Assembly: GCF_012911875.1 (NCBI RefSeq)
Contig: NZ_JAAXKZ010000009.1
Location: 22,117-86,116 of the forward strand
Direction: 5' to 3'
Origin: Pseudonocardia bannensis
GTDB lineage: Bacteria > Actinomycetota > Actinomycetes > Mycobacteriales > Pseudonocardiaceae
DNA length: 64,000 nucleotides
The position numbers and the translations under genes are program-made. Below the pieces are notes generated by a model. That model made no database searches. It worked only from the letters and a program-made list of their open reading frames with translations, and had not been told where the DNA came from. Of this stretch, positions 1-9,511 are shown piece by piece (position 1 is the stretch's first letter; each line of letters begins with the position of its first letter).

Positions 1-1
1 G

Positions 2-475
2 GACAAGACCACCGAGCGGGTCCTCGAGCTGTGGGGTCGCACCCTGGACGCGGTGGAGACCCAGGACCTCTCGCTGATCGACCGCGAGATCGACTGGGCC
101 ATCAAGCACCGGCTCGTCGAGCGCTACCGCGACCGCAACGACCTCGACCTGGCCAACGCCCGGATCGCCCAGCTCGACCTGGCCTACCACGACATCCGGC
201 GTGGCCGGGGCCTGTTCGACATGTTGCAGCGCAAGGGCATGGTCGACCGGGTCACCGACGACGGCGAGATCGAGGCCGCCAAGGACACCCCGCCGCAGAC
301 GACGCGAGCCAAGCTGCGCGGTGACTTCATCGCCGCCGCGCAGGCCGCGGGCCGCGACTTCACCGTCGACTGGGTGCACCTGAAGCTCAACGACCAGGCG
401 CAGCGCACCGTGCTGTGCAAGGACCCGTTCCGGGCCGTCGACGAGCGGGTGGACCGGCTCATCGCGTCGCTCTAG
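2..475 (+). CDS. pafA: Pup--protein ligase PafA, C-terminal part (5' end outside window)
   Basis: This is the last ~157 codons of the ligase that attaches the ubiquitin-like protein Pup to lysines of proteasome substrates. The visible part holds the end of the glutamine-synthetase-like core and the small C-terminal domain, with the family-typical segment [18 protein letters not shown] and a final [12 protein letters not shown]. The reading frame is open from base 2, so the gene is cut only by the window edge. It is followed, after a convergent small ORF, by pafB and pafC, matching the mycobacterial pafA-pafB-pafC order. Identification rests on sequence similarity plus this context and is firm; upstream pup and proteasome genes should lie just outside the window. 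Confidence 0.95.
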   Translation, partial: DKTTERVLELWGRTLDAVETQDLSLIDREIDWAIKHRLVERYRDRNDLDLANARIAQLDLAYHDIRRGRGLFDMLQRKGMVDRVTDDGEIEAAKDTPPQTTRAKLRGDFIAAAQAAGRDFTVDWVHLKLNDQAQRTVLCKDPFRAVDERVDRLIASL

Positions 476-499
476 ACGCCCCTCACGATCACACAGCCG

Positions 500-745
500 T
501 CACTCGATGCCCGGCATCATCTTTCGGCGCAGCTCCGCCAGGGTGTCCTGGACGCCGGGAGCGGCCGGTCCGGCGTGGTCGGGTGCGGACTGGATGCCGA
601 GTGCGTTCAGCAGATCCCGCGCCGCGGCCGCGGGATCCCCGGTCTCGCCCAGCACCGGGTGCAGTCCTCGCTCGGCCAGGTGATGGAACACCAGGTTGAC
701 GACGCTCCAGGGGTTGAAGGTCTCGGGTGTGCCTACCTCGCCCAT
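500..745 (-). CDS. small conserved hypothetical protein next to pafA
   Basis: An 81-residue soluble protein with no membrane segment or signal peptide, convergent with pafA. It starts at an ATG preceded by a plausible GAGAGGTAAG ribosome site. The sequence (NPWSVVNLVFHHLAERGLHP near the N terminus, then TLAELRRKM near the C terminus) looks like a folded protein and not like antisense noise. I do not recognise a function. The gene sits alone between two Pup-system genes on the opposite strand; a link to proteasome function would be guesswork. Confidence 0.6.
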   Translation of the reverse strand: MGEVGTPETFNPWSVVNLVFHHLAERGLHPVLGETGDPAAAARDLLNALGIQSAPDHAGPAAPGVQDTLAELRRKMMPGIE

Positions 746-894
746 GGCTTACCTCTCCGTGTCCGGCCTCGCACCGAGCGTTCTCGCCGGGTCCGGTGGC
801 GTCAAGACGCCACGGCGTCGCAGGATGAGACGCCCGCCGATGATCGTGACCGGTCGACCCGGTTCGGCGGTACGCGCGCCGCGGCGGCCGTACG

Positions 895-1899
895 ATGCGG
901 CTCGTGTCCTCCGCCCGCGCCGAGCGACTGGTGAACCTGGTCCTCTGCCTGCTCGCCACCCGGCAGTTCCTGTCTGCCGAGCGGATCCGCGCGACCGTCC
1001 CGGGCTACGCCGACGCGCCGAGCGACGAAGCGTTCTTCCGGATGTTCGAGCGGGACAAGAACGAGCTGCGCGAGCTGGGCATCCCCTTGGAGACGGGCCG
1101 CCGGTCGTCGTTCGACACGGCCGACGGCTACCGGATCGCGCGGCAGGACTACGAGCTCGGTGAGATCGACCTGGAGGCCGACGAGGCCGCTGCCGTCGCG
1201 CTGGCCGCCCGGCTGTGGGACACCCCGCAGCTGGCCGGGGCGGCGCACGGCGCGCTGGTGAAGCTGCGAGCGGCCGGTGTCGAGGTCGACGAGACCCGGG
1301 GGCCGGTGCAGCCGCGGGTGCGGGCCGCGGAGCCGGCGTTCGCGCCGTTGCTCGCCGCGGTGCAGGCGGGACGGGCGGTCACCTTCGACCACCGCCGGGG
1401 TGGCCCCACCGGCGAGATCGTCCGCCGGACCGTCGAACCGTGGGGCGTGGTGTCCTGGCGGGGCCGTTGGTACCTGGTCGGTCACGACCGGGACCGCGAG
1501 GACGTGCGTTCGTTCCGGCTCTCCAGGATCGCGGAGCCGGTGACCCCGATCGGACCGGCCGGTGCCGTGACGGTGCCTCCGGACATCGACCTGATGGGCT
1601 ACATCAAGCACAACTTCGATCCGCCCCCGGTCATCGGCGCCGCCCGGGTGTGGGTCCCGCAGGGGCGGGCCTACGGGCTGCGCCGGCTCGGCCGGGTCCT
1701 CGGGCCGCGGACGCACCGCGGCCGCGCCGGCGACGAGCTGGAGATCGACCTGCGCAGTGTGCACCTGGTGGCACGCTGGCTGAGCGGCCACGGCCCGGAC
1801 GTCGTGGTGCTCGACCCGCCGGAACTCGTCGAGGCGGTCCGGCTCAACTGGGAGGCCGCCGCGAAGGCCCACGAGGGGCCACCCGGGAGCGCGCCGTGA
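895..1899 (+). CDS. pafB: WYL-domain DNA-damage transcriptional activator PafB
   Basis: 334 residues. An N-terminal winged helix (about residues 1-90, starting SSARAERLVNLVLCLLATRQ) is followed by a WYL ligand-binding domain (about 140-220) and a WCX C-terminal extension. PafB and PafC together act with RNA polymerase to switch on the LexA-independent mycobacterial DNA-damage regulon. The TGA stop overlaps the GTG start of pafC (GTGA), so the two are translationally coupled, as expected for obligate partners. Upstream is a short gap from the converging small ORF. The ATG start gives the length normal for the family. Confidence 0.93.
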   Translation: MRLVSSARAERLVNLVLCLLATRQFLSAERIRATVPGYADAPSDEAFFRMFERDKNELRELGIPLETGRRSSFDTADGYRIARQDYELGEIDLEADEAAAVALAARLWDTPQLAGAAHGALVKLRAAGVEVDETRGPVQPRVRAAEPAFAPLLAAVQAGRAVTFDHRRGGPTGEIVRRTVEPWGVVSWRGRWYLVGHDRDREDVRSFRLSRIAEPVTPIGPAGAVTVPPDIDLMGYIKHNFDPPPVIGAARVWVPQGRAYGLRRLGRVLGPRTHRGRAGDELEIDLRSVHLVARWLSGHGPDVVVLDPPELVEAVRLNWEAAAKAHEGPPGSAP

Positions 1900-2876
1900 G
1901 CGCCGGCGTGGCCGACCGGCTCCCGCGACTGCTGTCGCTGGTGCCCTACTTCCTCGCCCGCCCCGGGGTGCCGGTCGCCGAGGCCGCGGCCGACTTCGGC
2001 ATCTCGGAGAAGCAGCTGCGCCGGGACCTGGAGCTGCTGTGGATGTGCGGGCTGCCCGGCTACGGCCCCGGTGACCTGGTCGACCTGTCTTTCTCCGGGG
2101 ACACCGTGACCGTCACCGAGGACGCCGGGATGCGCCGCCCGCTGCGGTTGACCACGGCCGAGGCCACCGCGCTGCTGGTCGCGCTGCGCACCCTGGGCGG
2201 CCTGCCGGGGATGGTCGACACGGCGTCGGTGCAGCGGGCCACCGCCAAGATCGAGCGGGCGGTCGGCGACGCCGGGCTCGCGGGCGTCGCGGTCGACCTG
2301 ACCCGCGAGGAGGAGGCCACCACCGCAGCCGTCCGCACCGCGCTGGAGCAACGGCGGGCGCTGCGGATCCGGTACTACACCGCGGGCCGCGACGCCGTCT
2401 CGCAACGCACCATCGACCCGATGCGGCTGCTGCTGGTCGAGGGCCGCGGATACCTCGAGGCGTGGTGCCGGCGGGCGGAGGGCGTGCGGCTGTTCCGGCT
2501 CGACCGCGTCGAGGCCGTCGAGCAGCTCGACGAGCCGGCCGCCCCACCGCCGGACGCCGAGCCCACCGATCTGTCGGCGGGGCTGTTCCGCCCGTCCGCG
2601 GAGCACCGCACCGCGGTGCTGGCGCTCGAGCCCGAAGCCCGCTGGATCGCCGAGTACTACCCCGTCGACGAGGTGGTGGAGTTCGACGGTGGCCGGGCCC
2701 GGGTGTCGATGCGCTACGCCGACCCGGCCTGGCTGATCCGGCTCGTGCTCGGGCTCGGCGGCGGGGCCCGGGTAATCGACCCGCCCGAACTGGCCGAAGC
2801 CGTCGGCCGCCGAGCCCGGGAGGCGCTCGCCGCCGGGGACGTGAACGCGGAACAGGAGCAGACGTGGGACTCGTGA
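1896..2876 (+). CDS. pafC: WYL-domain transcriptional activator PafC
   Basis: 326 residues from the GTG that overlaps the pafB stop; an in-frame opening extends upstream into pafB but is only the pafB shadow. The N-terminal helix-turn-helix includes EAAADFGISEKQLRRDLELL, and the WYL core lies near EQRRALRIRYYT and MRLLLVEGRGYLEAWCRRAE. It is the second half of the PafBC activator. A small membrane-protein gene starts 13 bases before its stop, so pafB, pafC and that ORF form one unit leading toward tatA. Confidence 0.92.
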   Translation: MSAGVADRLPRLLSLVPYFLARPGVPVAEAAADFGISEKQLRRDLELLWMCGLPGYGPGDLVDLSFSGDTVTVTEDAGMRRPLRLTTAEATALLVALRTLGGLPGMVDTASVQRATAKIERAVGDAGLAGVAVDLTREEEATTAAVRTALEQRRALRIRYYTAGRDAVSQRTIDPMRLLLVEGRGYLEAWCRRAEGVRLFRLDRVEAVEQLDEPAAPPPDAEPTDLSAGLFRPSAEHRTAVLALEPEARWIAEYYPVDEVVEFDGGRARVSMRYADPAWLIRLVLGLGGGARVIDPPELAEAVGRRAREALAAGDVNAEQEQTWDS

Positions 2877-3046
2877 TCGCGCTGGTCGTCGCCGGTTTCG
2901 GCCTGGTGGCGCTGGCGGTACTCGTGGCGGTGACGGTCCTGCGGCCGGTGCGGCGACTGGCCGGTCAGGCCGCGTCGCTGCAGTCGGACTGGGACAGGCG
3001 CGTGGCGGCGCTCGAGCAGGCGGTACCGCGCCGCCGTCACTCGTGA
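2864..3046 (+). CDS. small single-pass membrane protein
   Basis: 60 residues: one N-terminal transmembrane helix (about residues 3-27, rich in V, A, L) and a basic C-terminal tail with a likely short amphipathic helix ending in RRRHS. The GTG start overlaps the end of pafC and is preceded by an AGGAG ribosome site with about 6-base spacing. It lies between pafC and tatA, where many actinobacteria carry a variable small ORF. Function unknown. Overlap and ribosome site make it likely to be translated. Confidence 0.6.
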   Translation: MGLVIALVVAGFGLVALAVLVAVTVLRPVRRLAGQAASLQSDWDRRVAALEQAVPRRRHS

Positions 3047-3187
3047 GGTCCTGAATCGTTCCCCGGGTGCAGGGCGAATCGCGTATCACGATTCGGTCCT
3101 CGGATCGGTGGACACCGCCGGTCGGGTGATGCCTTTCACCCGTCCCCGTACACTGCGGGGCGAATGACGACGAGGGAGGACGGAAAC

Positions 3188-3490
3188 ATGCCAGGTGGTT
3201 GGGAATGGCTCATCATCGTAGGTGTCCTGCTCCTGCTCTTCGGGGCTAAGCGACTGCCGGAGATGGCGCGTTCGGTGGGCCAGTCGGCCCGCGTTTTCAA
3301 GGGTGAGATGAAGGGCCTGAAGGCCGACGACGAGGCCCACAAGAACGACAAGACGGACAAGCCCGAGACGACGGACAAGCCCGCGGACGCGGCGACGCCG
3401 ACCCCGCCGTCGGCGCTCCCGACCGGCCAGCAGACCTCGCAGGAGCCCACTCGGACGCCGCAGCCGGGCCAGGCCGAGCGGCCGCAGTAG
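3188..3490 (+). CDS. tatA: Sec-independent translocase subunit TatA
   Basis: 100 residues. Short N terminus, one transmembrane helix (LIIVGVLLLLFGAKRLPEM), the conserved FG-x-x-x-LP hinge, then an amphipathic helix (ARSVGQSARVFKGEMKGL) and a long polar Pro/Thr/Asp tail. TatA oligomers form the channel for folded, twin-arginine-signal proteins. The ATG is chosen for its strong AGGGAGGA site about 9 bases upstream. tatC follows after 9 bases, so the two are cotranscribed. Confidence 0.95.
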   Translation: MPGGWEWLIIVGVLLLLFGAKRLPEMARSVGQSARVFKGEMKGLKADDEAHKNDKTDKPETTDKPADAATPTPPSALPTGQQTSQEPTRTPQPGQAERPQ

Positions 3491-3499
3491 CCTCCCGCG

Positions 3500-4510
3500 G
3501 TGGCCACCTCTGCACTGGGCCGGTTGCTTCCGGGCCGCCGCAAGTCCCGCCGGACGAAGTCCCCCGACGGGACGATGACGCTCATCGAGCATCTCTACGA
3601 GCTGCGCAACCGGCTCGGGATCTCCCTGATCGCGATCGTCGTGACGACGGTCTTCGGCTACATCTGGTTCGAGGTCGCACTGTTCGGCGTGCCGAGCCTG
3701 GGTGCGCTGCTCAAGGACCCCTACTGCTCACTGCCCCCGTCCTCGCGTGCGGTGTTCACCGCGGACGGTTCCTGCACGCTGCTCGGCACCGGGCCGTTCG
3801 ACCAGTTCGCGCTGCGCCTCAAGGTCGGCGCGACGGCGGGTGTCGTCCTGGCCTGCCCGATCTGGCTGTACCAGCTCTGGGCGTTCATCACCCCGGGCCT
3901 CTACGCCAAGGAGCGCCGCTTCGCGCTGACCTTCGTCTCGGTCGCGGCCGTCCTGTTCGTGGCCGGCGCCGTGCTGGCGTACTTCGTGGTGGCACAGGGC
4001 CTGTCCTTCCTGCTGACGATCGGCAGCGAGGTGCAGACCACCGCGCTGAGCGGTGAGGCCTACTTCGGGTTCGTCATCGCGCTGCTGCTGATCTTCGGGG
4101 TGAGTTTCGAGCTACCGCTGCTGGTGGTGATGCTCAACCGCGTCGGGGTGGTGTCCTACGAGCGCCTGCGCACGTCCCGTCGTGGGTTGATCTTCGGCCT
4201 GTTCGTGTTCGCGGCGATCGCGACGCCGGGCCAGGACCCGATCTCGATGATCGCGCTGGCGGTCGCGTTGACGATCCTGTTCGAGTTCGCGATCCAGCTG
4301 GCCCGGCTGCACGACCGGCGCAAGGCCAAGCGGCGCGCTGCGGAGGGCTGGGACGACTGGGATCCGGACCAGCCGTCACCGATCGACACCTCGCCCAGCG
4401 TGCTGGACACCTCGCCCTCGAAGATCGACATCTTGCCGTCGCCGAGCCCCTCGCCGGTCGACCCCGGTCGCCCGGAGGACACCCTGCGGCGCTTCGACGA
4501 CGTCACCTGA
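3500..4510 (+). CDS. tatC: Sec-independent translocase subunit TatC
   Basis: 336 residues with the six-helix TatC core between about residues 35 and 270. The conserved cytoplasmic N-terminal motif [15 protein letters not shown] and the loop [14 protein letters not shown] are present. TatC recognises the twin-arginine signal peptide and recruits TatA. The C-terminal ~60 residues are a polar tail with repeated D-x-SPS units, longer than in many homologues. The GTG start is 9 bases after tatA. Gene order tatA-tatC-helY agrees with the mycobacterial locus. Confidence 0.95.
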   Translation: MATSALGRLLPGRRKSRRTKSPDGTMTLIEHLYELRNRLGISLIAIVVTTVFGYIWFEVALFGVPSLGALLKDPYCSLPPSSRAVFTADGSCTLLGTGPFDQFALRLKVGATAGVVLACPIWLYQLWAFITPGLYAKERRFALTFVSVAAVLFVAGAVLAYFVVAQGLSFLLTIGSEVQTTALSGEAYFGFVIALLLIFGVSFELPLLVVMLNRVGVVSYERLRTSRRGLIFGLFVFAAIATPGQDPISMIALAVALTILFEFAIQLARLHDRRKAKRRAAEGWDDWDPDQPSPIDTSPSVLDTSPSKIDILPSPSPSPVDPGRPEDTLRRFDDVT

Positions 4511-4647
4511 CGACACCCGACGCGCTACGGCCGTCGCCGCACCGCTCGCCGGGCCGCCGGCCGGTCGTTCCGGCGAGGATGATCGCCGGGTCGTACCCGA
4601 GGGGCCCGGGGGCGGCGCCCGCACCGACAACGTGACGGGTACGACAG

Positions 4648-7446
4648 GTGGCGGCGTCCAGGGTGTGGAAGCCTGGAGGTGTGGCCAGCAGCTCTCCGGC
4701 TCCCGCGCAGGCCTACGCCGCTGCGAAATCTCGCGTCGCTCGTCCGCGACTGACCGAGTTCGTCGCGGGCCTGCCATTCGAACTCGACGGTTTCCAGCGT
4801 GCCGCCTGCGACGCTCTCGAAGGCGGACACGGGGTCCTGGTGTGCGCACCGACCGGCGCGGGAAAGACCGTCGTCGGCGAATTCGCCGTGCACCTCGCCC
4901 TCTCCCAGGGGCTCAAGTGTTTCTACACCACGCCGATCAAGGCGTTGTCGAACCAGAAGTACGCCGACCTGGTCGAGCGCTACGGCAGTGACGCGGTCGG
5001 CCTGCTCACCGGCGACACCAGCGTGAACGGCGACGCCCAGGTGGTCGTGATGACCACCGAGGTGCTCCGCAACATGATCTACGCCGGTTCGCCGGCGCTG
5101 GAGCACCTCGGCTACGTCGTGATGGACGAGGTGCACTACCTGGCCGACCGGTTCCGCGGTGCGGTGTGGGAGGAGGTCATCCTCCAGCTGCCCGAGCACG
5201 TGCAACTGGTCAGCCTGTCGGCGACGGTGAGCAACGCCGAGGAGTTCGGCGACTGGCTCGTCACCGTGCGCGGCGACACCGCCGTCGTCGTCGACGAACA
5301 TCGGCCGGTCCCGCTGTGGCAGCACATGATGGTCGGCAACCGGATGCTCGACCTGTTCGCCGGCGAGGACGCCGCCGGTGAGCTGCAGGTCGACCCCGAC
5401 CTGGTCCGGCACACCCAGGAGCTCGACCGGCAGAGCTCGATGGCGGTGTGGGACCGCGGGTCCCGCCGCGGCCGCTCCGGCCCGCCGCGGCGCAACGTCG
5501 GGTACCGGCCGCCCTCGCGGATCACGGTGATCGACCGGCTGGACCGGGAGGGGCTGCTACCCGCGATCTTCTTCGTGTTCAGCCGCGCCGGCTGCGACGC
5601 CGCCGTGGGGCAGTGCGTCCGGTCCGGGCTGCGACTGACCACCGACGCCGAGGTCGCCGAGATCCGGCGCATCGTGGAGAAGCACACCGGCGACCTGCCG
5701 CAGGCCGACCTCGGTGTGCTCGGCTACTGGGAGTGGCGCGAGGCGCTCGAACGGGGCATCGCCGCGCACCACGCCGGCCTGCTGCCGGCGTTCAAGGAGA
5801 CCGTCGAGGAGCTGTTCGTCAGGGGCCTGGTGCGCTGCGTGTTCGCCACCGAGACCCTCGCCCTGGGCATCAACATGCCGGCCCGCACCGTCGTGCTGGA
5901 GAAGCTGGTCAAGTACAACGGCGAGTCGCACGTCGAACTGACCCCCGGGGAGTACACCCAGCTCACCGGCCGGGCCGGGCGCCGCGGCATCGACGTCGAG
6001 GGCCACGCCGTCGTCATCTGGCAGCCCGGCGTCGACCCGGTGAAGGTCGCCGGTCTCGCCTCGACCCGCACCTACCCGCTGCGCAGCTCGTTCCGGCCCG
6101 GCTACAACATGGCCGTCAACCTGGTCGGGCAGCTCGGCGTCGAGGCCGCCAGGCAGCTGCTGGAGTCCTCGTTCGGGCAGTTCCAGGCCGACCGCTCGGT
6201 CGTCGGGCTCGCCCGGCGCATCGAGCGCAACAACGAGGCCCTGGCCGGATACGCCGAGTCGATGAGCTGCCACCTCGGCGACTTCGCCGAGTACGCCGCG
6301 CTGCGGCGGAGGGTGTCGGACCGGGAGAAGACGCTGAGCCGTCAGGGGGTGTCCGAACGCCGGGAGGCGGCGGCGGACTCGCTGCGCGCGCTGCGCCCCG
6401 GGGACGTCATCGCGGTGCCCGGCGGCCGGCGTTCGGGGCTCGCGGTGGTGCTCGACCCCGGCGTCAACGGCAACGACGAGCCGCGCCCCCTGGTGCTGTC
6501 GGAGGACCGCTGGTCCGGGCGGCTCTCGGCGGCGGACTTCCCGACGCCGGTCGAGCCGCTGGGCCGGATGCGGCTGCCCCGGCACGTCGACCACCGCTCG
6601 CCGCAGGCCCGCCGGGACCTGGCCTCGACGCTGCGCAACACCGGCATCCAGGCGCCGACGCAGCAGCGCCGGCGCGCCCGGGGCGCGGCCGTCGACGACC
6701 CCGAGCTGGCCACGCTGCGCCGGGCGCTGCGTGCCCACCCCTGCCACGGCTGCACCGACCGCGAGGCGCACGCGCGCTGGGGTGAGCGCTACAACCGGCT
6801 GGAGCGCGAGACCGAGCAGCTGCGCCAGAAGGTGCGGGCCACGACGCACTCGCTGGCCCGCGCGTTCGACCGGATCCGGGCGCTGCTGAGCGAGCGTGGG
6901 TACATCGGCGGCCCGGACGGTGAGGAGATCACCGAGCACGGTGAACGGCTGGCCCGGTTGTGGGGCGAGTCCGACCTGCTGGCCGCCGAGTGCCTGCGCA
7001 ACGGCGTCTGGGAAGGCCTGGAGCCCGCCGAGCTGGCCGCGGTGGTGTCCGCGTTGGTCTACGAGTCGCGCCGGGACGACGGACCGATGCCGCGGGTGCC
7101 CTCCGGGCCGGTGTCCGAGGCGCTCGCCGACACGATGCGGATCTGGTCGGATCTGGAGGCCGACGAGCGGCGCCACAAGGTGGACCGGACCCGCGAGCCC
7201 GATCTCGGGTTCGCCTGGCCGATGCAGCGGTGGGCCCGTGGCGAGTCGCTGTCGCAGGTGCTGGCCGCGGCGAGCCAGAACGGTCACGAGCTCTCGGCCG
7301 GCGACTTCGTGCGCTGGTGCCGGCAGGTTCTCGACCTCCTCGACCAGATCGCCGGGGTCGCCGGCCGGAGGACCCCGGTCGGGCGGTCGGCGACGCAGGC
7401 GGTAGCGGCGATCCGGCGCGGAGTGGTCGCGGTCGGCGCGGTGTGA
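4648..7446 (+). CDS. helY: Ski2-like DEAD/DEAH-box helicase (HelY family)
   Basis: About 932 residues. Walker A is APTGAGKT, the DEVH box is VMDEVHYL, motif III is SLSATVSN, and the C-terminal RecA-fold motif is QLTGRAGRRGID; a DSHCT-type C-terminal domain follows. The family are superfamily-2 RNA/DNA helicases, and the mycobacterial homologue sits in the same place after tatC. Start is uncertain: GTG codons at 4648, 4663 and 4681 are all in frame and none has an ideally spaced ribosome site (GGAGG at about 4675 is too close to 4681). Spacing to tatC is about 140 bases. Confidence 0.9.
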   Translation: MAASRVWKPGGVASSSPAPAQAYAAAKSRVARPRLTEFVAGLPFELDGFQRAACDALEGGHGVLVCAPTGAGKTVVGEFAVHLALSQGLKCFYTTPIKALSNQKYADLVERYGSDAVGLLTGDTSVNGDAQVVVMTTEVLRNMIYAGSPALEHLGYVVMDEVHYLADRFRGAVWEEVILQLPEHVQLVSLSATVSNAEEFGDWLVTVRGDTAVVVDEHRPVPLWQHMMVGNRMLDLFAGEDAAGELQVDPDLVRHTQELDRQSSMAVWDRGSRRGRSGPPRRNVGYRPPSRITVIDRLDREGLLPAIFFVFSRAGCDAAVGQCVRSGLRLTTDAEVAEIRRIVEKHTGDLPQADLGVLGYWEWREALERGIAAHHAGLLPAFKETVEELFVRGLVRCVFATETLALGINMPARTVVLEKLVKYNGESHVELTPGEYTQLTGRAGRRGIDVEGHAVVIWQPGVDPVKVAGLASTRTYPLRSSFRPGYNMAVNLVGQLGVEAARQLLESSFGQFQADRSVVGLARRIERNNEALAGYAESMSCHLGDFAEYAALRRRVSDREKTLSRQGVSERREAAADSLRALRPGDVIAVPGGRRSGLAVVLDPGVNGNDEPRPLVLSEDRWSGRLSAADFPTPVEPLGRMRLPRHVDHRSPQARRDLASTLRNTGIQAPTQQRRRARGAAVDDPELATLRRALRAHPCHGCTDREAHARWGERYNRLERETEQLRQKVRATTHSLARAFDRIRALLSERGYIGGPDGEEITEHGERLARLWGESDLLAAECLRNGVWEGLEPAELAAVVSALVYESRRDDGPMPRVPSGPVSEALADTMRIWSDLEADERRHKVDRTREPDLGFAWPMQRWARGESLSQVLAAASQNGHELSAGDFVRWCRQVLDLLDQIAGVAGRRTPVGRSATQAVAAIRRGVVAVGAV

Positions 7447-7547
7447 CGTCCCCGGTCCTCATGGGTGATCGACGTGCCGGTACCACTGCCCCCGGTGTCA
7501 CCGCTGTGCTTTGATCGCCGGACCAGCAGGCACGAGGAAGGTCGGCG

Positions 7548-8213
7548 ATGAGCACCCCCCAGGGCCCGAACCCCCCGCACGGCAACCCGTCCGAGCAGGG
7601 CGCCACCGGCCCGTCGGGCTCGGTGGACCGGCCCACCGACCAGCCCACGTGGGGTCAGCAGCCGCCCGGCGGCTGGGGGCAGCCGGGCGCCGATCCCGCC
7701 GGTCAGCAGAGCCGGGACCCCCAGCAGACGACCGTGTGGGGCCAGCCGGGCTGGGGCGACCAGCAGGCGGCCACGCAGCAGAACTGGGGCCAGCCGGCGT
7801 GGGGTCAGCAGCCGCAGGGCTGGGGTCAGCAGCCGGCCGCCGAGCAGCAGTGGGGCCAACCGGGCTGGGGCCAGGGCACCCAGCAGGCCCCCGCCGGGGG
7901 CGGGAAGAGCCCGCTGCCGTGGATCGTGCTCGCCGCGGTCGTCGTGGTGCTCGGTGTCGTCGGCGTGGTCGGGTTCTGGAAGCCCGGCTACTTCGTCGAT
8001 CGGGTGTTCGACCAGGCGGCGCTGCAGAGCGGCGTCGAGCTGATCCTCACCCGTGACTACGGGCACGAGGTCTCCGGCGTGAGCTGCGCGGCGAACATCG
8101 AGGTGGCCACCGGCACCACCTTCACCTGCGACGCGACCGTCGACGGCGAGCGGTTGAAGGTGCCGGTCCGGGTCACCAGCGACGGCGGCGACTACGAGGT
8201 CGGCCGGGTCTGA
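7548..8213 (+). CDS. DUF4333 membrane protein with Trp/Gly/Gln-rich N-terminal repeats
   Basis: 221 residues: a disordered N-terminal half (about 1-118) with repeated WGQ-P-x-WG units, one transmembrane helix (about 124-145, WIVLAAVVVVLGVVGVVGFW) and an extracytoplasmic DUF4333 domain with two cysteines (VSCAANIEV and FTCDATVDG) that probably pair. A GAGGAAGG ribosome site supports the ATG. The gene follows helY, where mycobacteria also have a DUF4333-type membrane protein. Function unknown; the topology suggests a cytoplasmic sticky tail and an external domain. Confidence 0.85.
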   Translation: MSTPQGPNPPHGNPSEQGATGPSGSVDRPTDQPTWGQQPPGGWGQPGADPAGQQSRDPQQTTVWGQPGWGDQQAATQQNWGQPAWGQQPQGWGQQPAAEQQWGQPGWGQGTQQAPAGGGKSPLPWIVLAAVVVVLGVVGVVGFWKPGYFVDRVFDQAALQSGVELILTRDYGHEVSGVSCAANIEVATGTTFTCDATVDGERLKVPVRVTSDGGDYEVGRV

Positions 8214-8268
8214 CACCGGTCCGCGATCGGGCGGCACGCACCCGGGGGCGTGGTCGAGAATCCCGACC

Positions 8269-9501
8269 GTGCCCCTCGACCCGATCGCCGTAGCCACCCT
8301 TCCCGCCGACGAGCTGCGCGCCGCGCACACCCTGTTCGCCAGGGCCCTGCACCGCCGGCCGGTGACCGACGACGGGTGGTCGTGGACGGAGCGTTCCTAC
8401 GTTCCCGAGCGCACCGTCGGCGTGCACGTCGGCGGTGCGCTTGCCGGCACCGCGACCTCGTTCCCGACCCGGACCGCGGTGCCGGGCGGCGCCGCGCTGC
8501 CCACCGCGGCCGTGACCAGGGTCGGGGTGCGGGCCGACCACACCCGGCGCGGGCTGCTCTCGGCCATGATGCGTCACCAGCTCGCCGACGCCGCCGAGCG
8601 CGGGGAGGTGCTGGCGACCCTGCGGGCCAGCGAGACCCGCATCTACGGCCGCTTCGGCTACGGGGTGGCCAGCCGGGGCCGCACCGTACGGGTACGGGCC
8701 CGGGGCGCCGGCTGGCGCGCCGGTGCCCCGGCGGGCGGGACGGTGCGGCTGCTGGACCCCGACGAGGTCGTCTGCACGCTCGCCGCGCTGCACGACCGGC
8801 TGACCCTGCGCCGCCCCGGCGCGATGACGCGCCCGGACGGCTGGTGGTCGGTCCAGTACGGGCGGCGCCTCGCCGACCGAGAGCCCGTGCAGGTCGCCGT
8901 GCACGCCGGAGCGGACGGCGACGACGGATTCGCCGTGTGGACGATCCGGGAGTCCGGCGCCGGGTTCGGGGAGAACACGGCCCGGCTCGAGGACCTGCAC
9001 GCGGCCGACGCCGGGGCGGTCGCCGGGCTGTGGCGGTTCCTGCTCGGGCTCGACCTGCTCGTCGACGTCGAGGGTTGGCTACGCCCGCTCGACGAGCCGC
9101 TGGAACTGCTGCTCGCCGACCCGCGGGACTGCACGACCACCGCGGTCGCCGACGAGACCTGGCTGCGGCTGGTCGACGTCACGGCCGCGCTGGACGCCCG
9201 CGCCTGGAGCCCGGCGGATCCCGTGCTGCTCGCCGTGCACGACGCGGTGCTGCCGCGCAACGCCGGGATCTACCGGATCGGCCCCGGCGGCGTCACGCGG
9301 CTCGACGGCGAGACCAGGCTGCACCTGGAGCCGCAGCTGGAATGCGACGTGGCGGCGCTGTCCATGGCCTACCTCGGTGACCGGACGCCGTCGGAGCTGG
9401 CCGGGAGCGGGTGGTGGCGGGTGCACGACGCGGCCGCCCTGAACCGCGCGGACGTGCTGTTCCGGACCACCGCGACCCCGTGGTGCGGCACGTTCTTCTG
9501 A
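8269..9501 (+). CDS. Eis-family GNAT N-acetyltransferase
   Basis: 410 residues, the size of mycobacterial Eis. Tandem GNAT folds are followed by an SCP2-like C-terminal domain. The acetyl-CoA site is seen at VTRVGVRADHTRRGLLSAMM, the conserved tyrosine region at ETRIYGRFGYGVAS, and the protein ends in Phe (GTFF), whose free carboxylate is the catalytic base in Eis enzymes. These enzymes acetylate amines, including aminoglycosides and polyamine-like substrates; the real substrate here cannot be told. The GTG start lies 55 bases after the preceding gene. Convergent with the exonuclease gene. Confidence 0.85.
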   Translation: MPLDPIAVATLPADELRAAHTLFARALHRRPVTDDGWSWTERSYVPERTVGVHVGGALAGTATSFPTRTAVPGGAALPTAAVTRVGVRADHTRRGLLSAMMRHQLADAAERGEVLATLRASETRIYGRFGYGVASRGRTVRVRARGAGWRAGAPAGGTVRLLDPDEVVCTLAALHDRLTLRRPGAMTRPDGWWSVQYGRRLADREPVQVAVHAGADGDDGFAVWTIRESGAGFGENTARLEDLHAADAGAVAGLWRFLLGLDLLVDVEGWLRPLDEPLELLLADPRDCTTTAVADETWLRLVDVTAALDARAWSPADPVLLAVHDAVLPRNAGIYRIGPGGVTRLDGETRLHLEPQLECDVAALSMAYLGDRTPSELAGSGWWRVHDAAALNRADVLFRTTATPWCGTFF

Positions 9502-9511
9502 AGCGGGCGGG

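Noticed and set aside
7600..7890. Repeat array resembling a CRISPR or minisatellite
   Set aside because: The repeats are in-frame protein repeats (WGQ units) of uneven length, with no constant spacer.
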